From Coriobacteriia bacterium (GTDB lineage Bacteria; Actinomycetota; Coriobacteriia; Anaerosomatales; SLCP01), in the NCBI GenBank assembly GCA_007125735.1, contig SLCP01000212.1, positions 1-9,410 on the forward strand: a stretch of DNA of 9,410 nucleotides, in the 5' to 3' direction. The stretch's first letter is position 1; each line of letters begins with the position of its first letter. Made by a program: the position numbers and the translations under genes. Positions 1-6,595 of this stretch are shown one piece after another. Below the pieces are notes generated by a model. The model did no database searches. It worked only from the letters and a program-made list of their open reading frames with translations, and was not told the DNA's origin.

Positions 1-169
1 CGTCACGCTCGAGGTCGGCGAGGATAAGGGCGTGCGTCGCGTCGCGGGCCGTGAAGACCGGACCGCTCAAGCGCACGGGTTCGCCGGCGACCAGGCCCGC
101 GAGGGACTCACGTGTCGCAGGGAGCCGCACCTCGGCCACGGGCATCCCAAGATGTCTGTCATCACTCAC
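1..169 (-). CDS. fumB: Class I fumarate hydratase, beta subunit (C-terminal-type domain), N-terminal fragment
   Basis: The first 56 codons are visible and the gene runs off the left edge. The fragment has the pattern of the start of a class I fumarase beta subunit: a short lead, then LAGLVAGEPVRLSGPVFTAR followed by DATHALI, matching the family's 'L..Gd.v.lsG.i.TaRDaaH' segment. With the alpha subunit it would form the oxygen-sensitive [4Fe-4S] enzyme that interconverts fumarate and malate in the cytoplasm. I chose the GTG at 169 because GGGAG lies 5 nt upstream (175-179) and the family match begins soon after it. The same frame stays open upstream to an ATG at 217, but that ATG has no ribosome site and adds a low-complexity lead. 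The alpha subunit ends 79 bp upstream. L(+)-tartrate dehydratase has a related beta subunit, but the neighbouring malate dehydrogenase favours fumarase. FumB here means the beta subunit, not the E. coli isozyme. Confidence 0.85.
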   Translation of the reverse strand, partial: MSDDRHLGMPVAEVRLPATRESLAGLVAGEPVRLSGPVFTARDATHALILADLERD

Positions 170-248
170 AGGGACTCCCTTCCCCACACCCTCGCCAGTC
201 GAGCGTCCTGAAAGCATACACCGCGGCCAAAGCGCTGAGGTTCCATGC

Positions 249-1088
249 TCAGCCGATCTCGACGCTCGCGGTGCGCACCGCGCAGCAGCCGACGTTCACC
301 GCCACCGGCAACGCCGTGATGTGGGCGGGGGCGGTGAGCACGTGCACGGCGAGCGCTGTCGTGTCGCCCCCGAGCCCGCCGGGCCCGATGCCGAGCGCAT
401 TCACCTCATCGAGCAGCGCCGCCTCGAACGCGGCGACATGAGCGTCGGGGTGCGCCTCGCCTACGGTGCGCAAGAGCGCCTTCTTGGCGAGCGTGCCGAC
501 CTTGTCGAACGTCGTCCCCACCCCCACACCTACCACAAGCGGCGGGCACGCCGAGGCCGCCTTTGCCGCAACCGCCTCGAGCACGAACCTGCGCACGCCG
601 TCCTCACCCTCGCCGGGAGCGAGCATCCGGAGCGCCGACGCATTGTCCGAACCGCCGCCCTTGAGCATGACGTGCACGGTCACGCCGGGACCGGGGCGCG
701 TCGCGATGTCGACGAACGCCGGCGTGTTGAAACCGGTGTTCTCCCGATCGGTGAACGCATCGCGGGCGAGTGAGGCCCGTAGACCGGTGGCTGCGTAGGC
801 ATCCGCGACCGCACCATCGACCGCCTCCTGCACGTCACCGCATACGCACGAGTCTTCGCCCACCTCGACGAGCACCCACACGTACCCGGTGTCTTGGCAG
901 AGCGGTACGCGATCTGCGGCAGCGATCTCGGCGTTGTGGATGAGCTGGCCGAGGACCTCGCGTGCGCGCTCGGAACGCTCGCGCTCGAGCGCGGCTCTCA
1001 TCGCACCGAACACGTCTGCTCTGAGCTCGACCGCCGCGCGCGGGATCGCCTCGCGTACGGCCAGTGCGATGTCGGTCGAGGCTACCAC
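249..1088 (-). CDS. fumA: Class I fumarate hydratase, alpha subunit (N-terminal-type domain)
   Basis: The 279-residue protein has the usual length for a stand-alone class I fumarase alpha subunit. It carries the iron-sulphur cluster and, with the beta subunit, interconverts fumarate and malate in the cytoplasm. Visible family motifs are PLCQDTG (C64), NTGFNTPAF (118-125), KGGGSDNASALRML (143-156), ACPPLVVGVGVG (C181), LGIGPGGLGGDTTALAV (232-248) and the C-terminal HITALPVAVNVGCCAVR (C268 or C269). C64, C181 and one of C268/C269 are the expected [4Fe-4S] ligands. The start is GTG at 1088. The reading frame is open much further upstream, but that part overlaps malate dehydrogenase and has no family character. 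A GAGG sits a few bases before this GTG. It begins 11 bp after the mdh stop, so the two are very probably co-transcribed. Tartrate dehydratase alpha is the main alternative; the mdh neighbour makes fumarase more likely. Confidence 0.93.
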   Translation of the reverse strand: MVASTDIALAVREAIPRAAVELRADVFGAMRAALERERSERAREVLGQLIHNAEIAAADRVPLCQDTGYVWVLVEVGEDSCVCGDVQEAVDGAVADAYAATGLRASLARDAFTDRENTGFNTPAFVDIATRPGPGVTVHVMLKGGGSDNASALRMLAPGEGEDGVRRFVLEAVAAKAASACPPLVVGVGVGTTFDKVGTLAKKALLRTVGEAHPDAHVAAFEAALLDEVNALGIGPGGLGGDTTALAVHVLTAPAHITALPVAVNVGCCAVRTASVEIG

Positions 1089-1099
1089 GCGTCCTCGTC

Positions 1100-2029
1100 T
1101 CAGATTCCCGCCGAGGCGACCGCCTCGGCCACGCTCGCTGCTGAGTCGCGCACCGCAGCGAGCTCCGTCGCGTCGAGCGGAAGCTCGGGGATATCGAGCA
1201 CGCCTACGCTGCCGAGGGCGGCCGGCACGGAGAGGTAGACGTCGTCTATGCCGTAGTGACCCTCGAGGCGCACGCAGCTCGGAAGCACCGCCCCCGTATC
1301 GCCGAGGATCGCCTCGAGCATCGCTGCGATGGAGGCGGCCGGCGCGTAGAACGCACTGCCGGTCTTGAGGAGCGCGACGACCTCGGCACCGCCGTTCACC
1401 GTGCGGTCTACGAGCGCCTCGACACGGTCTTCCGGCAGCAATTCGGTGAGCGGTACGCCGCCGACGGTACTCAAGCGCGGTAGCGGCACCATCGCCTCGC
1501 CATGCGCGCCCACGACGAGCGCGTCGATCGTGTCGATGGATGCGCCGGTCTCCTCGGCGATGGCGAACGCGAAGCGGGCCGAGTCGAGCACGCCGCCCAT
1601 GCCGAAGATGCGCGCACACGGCAGACCGGAGACCTGCCACGCAAGCTGCGTCATGACGTCGAGCGGGTTGGTCACGCAGACGACGATGGCCTCGGGCGAC
1701 GCCTCGACCGCCGCGGGGATCACCGAGCGCACGATCGCGGCGTTTGCCGCAAGCAGGTCCTCGCGGGTCATGCCCGGTTTGCGCGGAAGCCCTGCGGTGA
1801 CGACCACCACCTCGGAGCCGGCGGTGTCGGCGTAGTCGTTGGTGCCCGACACGACAGGCGCGAAGTGCTCGATCGAGCGAGCGTGCATCATGTCGAGCGC
1901 CTTGCCCTGCGGCAGACCCTCGGCCACATCGACGAGCACAACGTCGGCAAGCCCCTTCTGTAACATCAGAAACGCCGTGGTAGCGCCGACCTGCCCGGCG
2001 CCGACGACCGTCACTTTGGGACGTGCCAT
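1100..2029 (-). CDS. mdh: Malate dehydrogenase (NAD-dependent, LDH-like type)
   Basis: This 309-residue cytoplasmic enzyme interconverts malate and oxaloacetate with NAD(H). Its length is typical of the LDH-like MDH type. The Rossmann motif GAGQVG is at 10-15, and D34 at the end of strand 2 favours NAD over NADP. The active-site loop LPRKPGMTREDLL (81-93) has arginine (R83) at the position that separates malate from lactate dehydrogenases, and R89 is the second substrate arginine. VTNPLDVMT holds N121, GMGGVLDSAR holds D149 and R152, and GAHGEAMVP holds catalytic H176. Most relatives read GGHGD here, so the A and E are slight variants. The ATG at 2029 is preceded by AAGGG 8 nt away. It is first of an mdh-fumA-fumB set carrying oxaloacetate to fumarate or the reverse. 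The gap to the upstream gene is 52 bp. Confidence 0.95.
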   Translation of the reverse strand: MARPKVTVVGAGQVGATTAFLMLQKGLADVVLVDVAEGLPQGKALDMMHARSIEHFAPVVSGTNDYADTAGSEVVVVTAGLPRKPGMTREDLLAANAAIVRSVIPAAVEASPEAIVVCVTNPLDVMTQLAWQVSGLPCARIFGMGGVLDSARFAFAIAEETGASIDTIDALVVGAHGEAMVPLPRLSTVGGVPLTELLPEDRVEALVDRTVNGGAEVVALLKTGSAFYAPAASIAAMLEAILGDTGAVLPSCVRLEGHYGIDDVYLSVPAALGSVGVLDIPELPLDATELAAVRDSAASVAEAVASAGI

Positions 2030-2067
2030 ATGTCAGACCCTTTCCTCGCGGATGGTGTGCTGCACGG

Positions 2068-2073
2068 ATTCTA
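2068..2073 (-). promoter_or_regulatory. Possible -10 box upstream of mdh
   Basis: TAGAAT reads on the minus strand in the 52-bp gap before mdh and would give a leader of about 32 nt. No acceptable -35 hexamer lies 16-18 bp upstream: the candidate GCGGAC matches the consensus poorly. This is only a hint that mdh-fum may have its own promoter besides read-through from topA. Confidence 0.2.
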
Positions 2074-2081
2074 CACCACGC

Positions 2082-2768
2082 TCACGTCAGGTCCGCAGGG
2101 TAGTCGACCTCGGGCTTGCGGCCATCGTGGGCGGCCAGACGCTGAGCGAGCAATGGCGGCAGTTTGGGGAGGACGAGATCGGGCTCGGGTGCGGAAAGCG
2201 GGACCTCGACGTCTGCGATCAACACTTCATCGTCGTTCGATACCGACTCGGCCACGAGCTCGCCGAGGTGGATGATGGCGCTCGTGCCCGCATGCGCTGG
2301 ATGGCCCGGGACACCTGAGCACTCGGCGAGGATCACGAGGCCCGCGAGCACGGGCGCACACGCGAGCGCGTACTCGACGACCGCCTCGGCCTGGAGGTCG
2401 GATTCCGCACCGGGGCGCCAGACGACCGCGTCGACCCGTGCGTCCTTGATGCGCGCGGCCGTCTCGTCGCGCAGACATGCATCTCCCGATACGAGCGCCG
2501 TCGTGCCGAGCGGCGTCTGGGCGATGCGTCCGGTAGTGTCTTCATCGGCTGCAAAGGAAACCAGCAGCACCGCGCCCTCGGCGCACCCCTCGATGCCGGC
2601 GAGCATCGCCTCCCGCTCGTCGATCGGCATGCCGGCGAGCGACGGCGGCCGCGGGAACACGACCACCTCCGTGCCGACCTCGCACGCGACGCCAGCTGCC
2701 TCGACGAGCGCAGCCACGTCTGCGGCCGCCTCTCCCCGGCAGCGGTGATGAAGGACTGCGATACGCAC
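2082..2768 (-). CDS. Nitrilase-superfamily-like protein, probably without catalytic activity
   Basis: This 228-residue protein is shorter than the usual 260-280 residues of carbon-nitrogen hydrolases but resembles them at both ends. The start, RIAVLHHRCRGEAAADVAAL then GTEVVVFPR (32-40), looks like the family's 'kiAvaQ...' and '..lvvFPE' segments. Residues 90-118 resemble the 'CyD.rfPe...ga.v.vwP' strand. GTSAIIHLGELVAES (161-175) followed by EVLIADVEV resembles the 'G.S.ii.p.G.vla...vl.adid' end. The expected Glu-Lys-Cys triad is not evident: FPE reads FPR (R40), the 'yrKrhL' lysine block is missing from a shortened middle, and the nucleophile column reads S94 (alternatively C98 with a shifted alignment). 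Function is unknown; it could be a binding or scaffold protein. The GTG start has GGGAGG 6 nt upstream (2775-2780). It lies 75 bp after topA and 52 bp before mdh, probably in the same unit. Family placement is by eye and moderately sure. Confidence 0.6.
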   Translation of the reverse strand: MRIAVLHHRCRGEAAADVAALVEAAGVACEVGTEVVVFPRPPSLAGMPIDEREAMLAGIEGCAEGAVLLVSFAADEDTTGRIAQTPLGTTALVSGDACLRDETAARIKDARVDAVVWRPGAESDLQAEAVVEYALACAPVLAGLVILAECSGVPGHPAHAGTSAIIHLGELVAESVSNDDEVLIADVEVPLSAPEPDLVLPKLPPLLAQRLAAHDGRKPEVDYPADLT

Positions 2769-2788
2769 GGAGTGCCTCCCCTCTCTGC

Positions 2789-2804
2789 GGGACCACGCGG
2801 TCCC
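2789..2804 (-). other. Inverted repeat (hairpin) between topA and the nitrilase-like gene
   Basis: GGGACC and GGTCCC form a perfect 6-bp stem around a 4-nt loop, about 8 nt before the ribosome site of the downstream gene. There is no following T-run, so it is not a standard intrinsic terminator. It could attenuate read-through, set an mRNA processing point, or affect translation of the next gene. It may also be chance in GC-rich DNA. Confidence 0.35.
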
Positions 2805-2843
2805 TGCCGAGGAGATACCCGAAAACCGTGCGGCGACACCTTC

Positions 2844-5255
2844 CTAGGGAGTCTTCTTGGACCCCTTGGCGCCCTTCTTGGCCGCGGTCTTCTTCGACGA
2901 GGCCTTCTTCGCGCCGCCCTTGGCACGCCCTCGGGCGCCACCCGCATTCTTGTTCTCGCGTTCGGGACACTGCGGGTCGACGCAGATCTTCCACGGGCCT
3001 TTGCGCGTGTGCACGATGACCTTGGGCGCCCCGCACGGCTCGCACGTCTCGTCGGTCGCCTCGATGTCGCCGAGCCGCGGCAGCGGGTAGGAAACGGGAT
3101 GCTCCTTGGAGTCGTAGTTCACGCAGCGGATGAAGCGACTGCCGGTCGCCGAGTAGTTCACCTTGAGGTCTGCGCCATCGAGCGGGCACTTCCCCACCAC
3201 GATCTCCGGCCCCGACTTGCTAGGGCAATCCGGGCGCAGGCAGAGGTTCCACGGCTGCTTACGGAATTGCATCACGCGCACCTGCGTGAACTCGCACGTC
3301 GGGCACGGGTCGTCGAGCGATGCGTACCGCGCGTTCTTGGGCAGCGGATAGGTCACGTCGCACTCCGGGTACCCGGCGCACCCCACGAAGTACCCGCGGC
3401 TCTTGGGCGAGTACTTGATGAGCAGGTCGTCGCCGGACTTCTCGCACACCCCCACCTTCGCGTCCTCGTCGGCAGCGTCCTTGAGCTTCTCGCCCACCTC
3501 CGGCACCTGGCCGAGGAGGACCTCCATCACCTCGGCAAGCAGCTCCCGCGAGTGGTTGACCACATCGGTTCGTTTCGCCTCGGCCCGCGCGATCTGGTCC
3601 ATCTCGGCGTCGAGCTCGGCGGTCATCTCCGGCGTCGTGATCCGCTCCGCGTGCGCCTCAAGAGCGCTGACGACGGTGATCCCCTTGCAGGTGGGTGCGA
3701 TCGGGTCGCCGGTCACGTACTTGCGGTCGTAGAGCGTCTGGATGATGTCGTGTCGCGTGGCCTTGGTGCCGAGACCGAGCTTTTCCATCTCCTGGATCAT
3801 CTTGCCTTGCGAGTAGCGCGCCGGCGGCTGCGTCTGCTTCGCCTCCATCTCGGCGCCGAGGAACGCCGCCGCGTCACCTTCTGCGAGCGCGGGGAGGTGC
3901 TCCTCCTTCTTCATGCCGTACGGGTAGACGCTTCGGAAGCCGGGTGCGATCACCACGTCGCCGCGCGCTACGAACCGCTCGCCCGCCACATCGATCTCGA
4001 CCTTCGTACTCTCGAGGACGGCCGGCTCGGAGAGGGTGGCCATGAAGCGCCGCGCCACGAGGTTGTAGAGCTTGAACTCCTCGGGCTTCAGTTTCTCGGG
4101 ATCGGCCGCCCCGGTGGGATGGATCGGCGGGTGGTCTGTCGTCTCCTTGGCGCCACGCGTGGGCGTGAGGGAGCCCTTCTTGAGGAGCGCCTGGACGTGC
4201 TCGTGGTAGTGCGGCACCGCGTCGAGCGTCTTCAGGAGCGCGCGCAGGTCGAGGCTCGGCGGGTAGACGGTGTTGTCGACACGCGGGTAAGAGATGAGGC
4301 CGCTCATGTAGAGGGACTCGGCGATGCGCATCGTGCGGGCAGGCGTGAGGCCCTCGGAGGCCGCGGCCGCCTGCAGGGCGGTCGTGTTGAACGGCGTAGG
4401 CGGCTTGACGGTGCGGCGCGACTTGGTGGCCGCCGCCACGGTGCCCGTTGACGCGCCCTCGACCGCGTCCATCGCCCGCTGCGCCTCGGCCTCGGCCGAG
4501 AACCGCTCGGTCGTGTGAGACGCTCCGAACTCCGTGCCCGCCGACTCGAAGCGCGCTTTGACCGTCCAGTAGTCCTCGGGAACGAACGCGTCGCGCTCGC
4601 GCTCGCGATCGACGATGAGCTTCAGCGTCGGCGTCTGCACGCGACCGGCCGAGAGCACGTCGCCCCACGCGCGCTTTGCGGCCGCGGTCGAGGCGAGCGT
4701 GAGGTAGCGCGTGAGCACCGCTCCCCACACGAGGTCGATGTCTTGGCGCGTGGCGCCAGCGTCGGCAAGGTCTTCCGAGAGTTCGCCCGCCTCTGCGAAC
4801 GCGCGTGCGATCTCATCGTTCGTGATGGCCGAGAATCGCACGCGCGAAACCGGCACCTCGCCGTTCACCGAGCGCACCACATCGCGAGCATCCGCCCCGA
4901 TGAGCTCTCCTTCGCGGTCGTAGTCGGTCGCGATGATGATCGCGTCCGCCTTCTTCGCGAGGTTCTTGAGCGACTGGATGATGCCCTTCTCGGCGCCCTC
5001 TTTGAGCACGGGGGCCTTCACGAGCGACGGAAGCGAATCGAGCTTCCATTTCTTGAGGTCGACCCCGTCGAGTTCGAGCGGGAAGTCGACCTTCATGATG
5101 TGCCCCTTGAGCCCGATGCTCACCCAGTCCTCGCCGTCACGGCGGAACCGGTAGACCGGCGTGGAGTACACCTTGTCAGCCGTCGGCTTACCGACCGCGA
5201 GTATCTCGGCGATGCGGCGCGCGGCGATGTTCTTCTCGGAGACGACCAGTATCAT
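2844..5255 (-). CDS. topA: Type IA DNA topoisomerase I, archaeal-type, with zinc fingers and lysine-rich tail
   Basis: This 803-residue enzyme relaxes negative supercoils by cutting and rejoining one strand. The Toprim domain begins MILVVSEKN (E7) and has GHIMKVDFP (51-59) and IATDYDREGE (108-117; D111, D113, E115). LSAGRVQTPTLKLIVDRERE (201-220) follows. The nucleophile is probably Y323 in GLISYPRVDNTVYP, then TTDHPPIHPTG and EAKQTQPPARYSQGKMI. These motif forms resemble my recollection of euryarchaeal TopA rather than bacterial TopA (GLITYMRTDS). Four C-terminal finger regions follow (about 604-632, 651-677, 690-719, 738-763). The second and fourth have four cysteines; the first has S607 and the third D693 and H719 at expected cysteine positions. 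The last 35 residues are rich in Lys, Ala and Gly. I chose ATG 5255 because GGGA lies 5 nt upstream, the Toprim strand begins at once, and a possible -10 box lies about 37 nt upstream. An in-frame TTG at 5282 would nearly coincide with the predicted transcript start. Confidence 0.95.
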   Translation of the reverse strand: MILVVSEKNIAARRIAEILAVGKPTADKVYSTPVYRFRRDGEDWVSIGLKGHIMKVDFPLELDGVDLKKWKLDSLPSLVKAPVLKEGAEKGIIQSLKNLAKKADAIIIATDYDREGELIGADARDVVRSVNGEVPVSRVRFSAITNDEIARAFAEAGELSEDLADAGATRQDIDLVWGAVLTRYLTLASTAAAKRAWGDVLSAGRVQTPTLKLIVDRERERDAFVPEDYWTVKARFESAGTEFGASHTTERFSAEAEAQRAMDAVEGASTGTVAAATKSRRTVKPPTPFNTTALQAAAASEGLTPARTMRIAESLYMSGLISYPRVDNTVYPPSLDLRALLKTLDAVPHYHEHVQALLKKGSLTPTRGAKETTDHPPIHPTGAADPEKLKPEEFKLYNLVARRFMATLSEPAVLESTKVEIDVAGERFVARGDVVIAPGFRSVYPYGMKKEEHLPALAEGDAAAFLGAEMEAKQTQPPARYSQGKMIQEMEKLGLGTKATRHDIIQTLYDRKYVTGDPIAPTCKGITVVSALEAHAERITTPEMTAELDAEMDQIARAEAKRTDVVNHSRELLAEVMEVLLGQVPEVGEKLKDAADEDAKVGVCEKSGDDLLIKYSPKSRGYFVGCAGYPECDVTYPLPKNARYASLDDPCPTCEFTQVRVMQFRKQPWNLCLRPDCPSKSGPEIVVGKCPLDGADLKVNYSATGSRFIRCVNYDSKEHPVSYPLPRLGDIEATDETCEPCGAPKVIVHTRKGPWKICVDPQCPERENKNAGGARGRAKGGAKKASSKKTAAKKGAKGSKKTP

Positions 5256-5261
5256 GCGGGT

Positions 5262-5273
5262 CCCGTCGACGGG
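5262..5273 (-). promoter_or_regulatory. 12-bp palindrome in the topA leader, overlapping the ribosome site
   Basis: CCCGTCGACGGG is a perfect palindrome just upstream of the topA start. In RNA it could fold as a CCCG/CGGG stem with a UCGA loop that ties up three bases of the GGGA ribosome site. As DNA it could be a dimeric repressor site. Either role is inference; a 12-bp GC-rich palindrome can occur by chance. Confidence 0.3.
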
Positions 5274-5291
5274 TTCGAGCAAGTCCCTGCG

Positions 5292-5301
5292 AGTATATAC
5301 T
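5292..5301 (-). promoter_or_regulatory. Probable -10 region of the topA promoter within an AT palindrome
   Basis: AGTATATACT is a perfect 10-bp palindrome and an AT island in GC-rich DNA, 37-46 bp before the topA ATG. On the minus strand it contains TATACT (5297-5292), a good -10 match, which would start the transcript near 5285 and give a leader of about 30 nt. A TTGACG lies only 7 bp upstream of that box, too close to act as its -35 element, and the true -35 position is not consensus-like. The palindrome could also be an operator. Confidence 0.45.
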
Positions 5302-5343
5302 GCGCGTCAACCCATCTCCGACCAGGACCTTACCGCAGGCGGC

Positions 5344-5895
5344 TCAGAGTCCGATCTCATCGGCGCGCTCCTGCATCGCAGCGAGCGCCACACCGAGGAA
5401 CTCCTCACGATCGATGCCGAGCGAGTCGCACGTGCCCATCTGCTCGCGGCACGCCCCCCGCGCGAACGCCTTCTCTTTCCAGCGCTTCTTGAGCGAGCGC
5501 ACCTCGACGCCGGCGAGCGACTTATCGGGCCGCACGAGCGCCGCAGCGACGATGAATCCGGTGAGCGGGTCGGCGGCGTAGAGCGCACGGTCCATCTCGG
5601 TCTCGCACGGCACGTGACCCGCGTGTGCGAGGACGGCGTGTACGATCTCGGCGTCGACGAGTCCTGCAAGCTCCTCGGCGGCGATGCGCGCATGACGCTC
5701 GGGGTCCTCGGCGGTCTCGGCGTAGTCCAGGTCGTGCAGCAGGCCGGCAAGCCCCCACCGCGCGACCTCGTCCTCGGACTTGCCGAGGTGACGCGCGAGG
5801 GCTTCCATGATGACCTCGGCAGCGATGCAGTGGTTGACGAGGTTGGTGTTGGGGATCCGCTCGCGCACGAGCGCGAGCGCGGCTTCACGATCCAT
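5344..5895 (-). CDS. HD-domain metal-dependent phosphohydrolase, substrate unknown
   Basis: This 183-residue protein looks like a compact single-domain HD hydrolase. The likely metal-binding set is H22 (in NLVNHCIAAE), H54-D55 (in GLAGLLHDLDYAE), H68 (DPERHARI) and H91 or H94 (VLAHAGH), with D109 in YAADPLTGFIVAAAL as the late Asp. The HDLD form resembles HDIG-type proteins, which act on nucleotides or phosphoesters; nothing here shows the substrate. The tail has three cysteines (149, 156 and earlier 97) whose role is unclear. I chose ATG 5895 because GGAGG lies 6 nt upstream (5902-5906) and the match to the fold begins there; the 25 extra residues of the longer frame are Arg/Pro-rich shadow of hypB. 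It overlaps the end of hypB by 11 bp, implying translational coupling. That suggests co-expression with hydrogenase maturation but does not prove a shared task. Confidence 0.85.
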   Translation of the reverse strand: MDREAALALVRERIPNTNLVNHCIAAEVIMEALARHLGKSEDEVARWGLAGLLHDLDYAETAEDPERHARIAAEELAGLVDAEIVHAVLAHAGHVPCETEMDRALYAADPLTGFIVAAALVRPDKSLAGVEVRSLKKRWKEKAFARGACREQMGTCDSLGIDREEFLGVALAAMQERADEIGL

Positions 5896-6595
5896 TCGCG
5901 GCCTCCGTCCCGGTGTCGGTGTGCGACGCATCGGCCGAGCCCGCGCGCTCGCCCTCGATCCGCTCGGCAAGCCACGCGGCCCACGCGTCGACTCCTGAGC
6001 CGAGCGTGGCCGAGAGCGGGAACACCGGCGCCGTCGCGTTCAGCCGGCGTACGACCTCCCGGAACTCGGCCTCGTCGAAGTCGAACACAGACAACGTGTC
6101 GTACTTGTTCAAGATGACGGCCTCGGCCCGCGCGAAGATGTTGGGATACTTGCACGGCTTGTCATGGCCCTCGGGGACCGAAAGGATCATCACTTTCGCA
6201 TGCTCCCCGAGGTCGAAATCGGTGGGACACACGAGGTTGCCGACGTTCTCGATGATGAGTAGGTCGAGCTCGGCCAGATCGAGGGTGTCTACCGCACGGC
6301 GGATCATGTCGCTCTCGAGGTGGCACGCCCCTCCGGTGTTGATCTGCACCGCCGGCACGCCGTGCGCCTTGATCCTCTCGGCGTCCACGCTGCTCGCTAT
6401 GTCGCCCTCGATGACCGCGATGCGATACCGGTCTCGCAGTGCATCGATGGTCGCGAGGATGGTCGAGGTCTTGCCGGCGCCGGGCGAGGCGAGCATATCG
6501 AGTACGAATACGTCCGCCTCGGCGAAGAGCGCGCGATTCTCTGCCGCGAAGCGCTCGTTGCGCGCGAGGATGGGCGCAGACACGTCGATCTTCAC
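5885..6595 (-). CDS. hypB: Hydrogenase nickel-incorporation GTPase HypB
   Basis: This 236-residue SIMIBI-class GTPase works with HypA to load nickel into the large subunit of [NiFe] hydrogenases. The P-loop reads SPGAGKTS (37-44). EGDIASSVDAERI (63-75) follows, then GGACHLES with the C91-H92 pair that binds metal at the dimer interface. IENVGNLVCP (115-124) carries C123, also a metal ligand, and NKYD (163-166) is the guanine-specificity motif. The N-terminal CxxCGC nickel site and the His-rich stretch of some HypB proteins are both missing, so this is the short, non-storage form. The last 25 or so residues form a polar, low-complexity tail. The start is GTG at 6595, overlapping the hypA stop as GTGA, with GGGGA 7 nt upstream. 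UreG is a relative but lacks this CHL arrangement. Confidence 0.95.
   Translation of the reverse strand: MKIDVSAPILARNERFAAENRALFAEADVFVLDMLASPGAGKTSTILATIDALRDRYRIAVIEGDIASSVDAERIKAHGVPAVQINTGGACHLESDMIRRAVDTLDLAELDLLIIENVGNLVCPTDFDLGEHAKVMILSVPEGHDKPCKYPNIFARAEAVILNKYDTLSVFDFDEAEFREVVRRLNATAPVFPLSATLGSGVDAWAAWLAERIEGERAGSADASHTDTGTEAANGS

Noticed and set aside
170..248. Possible promoter or leader peptide in the fumA-fumB gap
   Set aside because: TATGCT and short inverted repeats are present but without correct spacing or a ribosome site; nothing better than chance.
249..1640. A 463-codon frame that would extend fumarase alpha upstream
   Set aside because: The upstream part overlaps malate dehydrogenase in another frame and is Arg-rich; GTG 1088 fits the family length.
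2745..4451. A 568-codon plus-strand open frame opposite topA
   Set aside because: It is rich in Arg, Leu, His and Val with no domain character and lies antisense to a clear topoisomerase; long antisense frames are common in GC-rich DNA.
3874..4728. A 284-codon minus-strand frame within topA
   Set aside because: It is the other-frame shadow of the topoisomerase, Arg/Gly/His-rich, with no recognisable motif.
5256..5282. TTG start nine codons upstream for topA
   Set aside because: It would lie next to the predicted transcript start, its ribosome-site-like AGGGA is too close, and the Toprim strand begins at ATG 5255.
5305..5310. TTGACG as the -35 box of the topA promoter
   Set aside because: It is only 7 bp from the TATACT box, and no -10-like hexamer lies 16-18 bp downstream of it.
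5896..5970. A longer start for the HD protein
   Set aside because: The extra 25 residues are Arg/Pro-rich and overlap hypB; ATG 5895 has a strong ribosome site and begins the fold.
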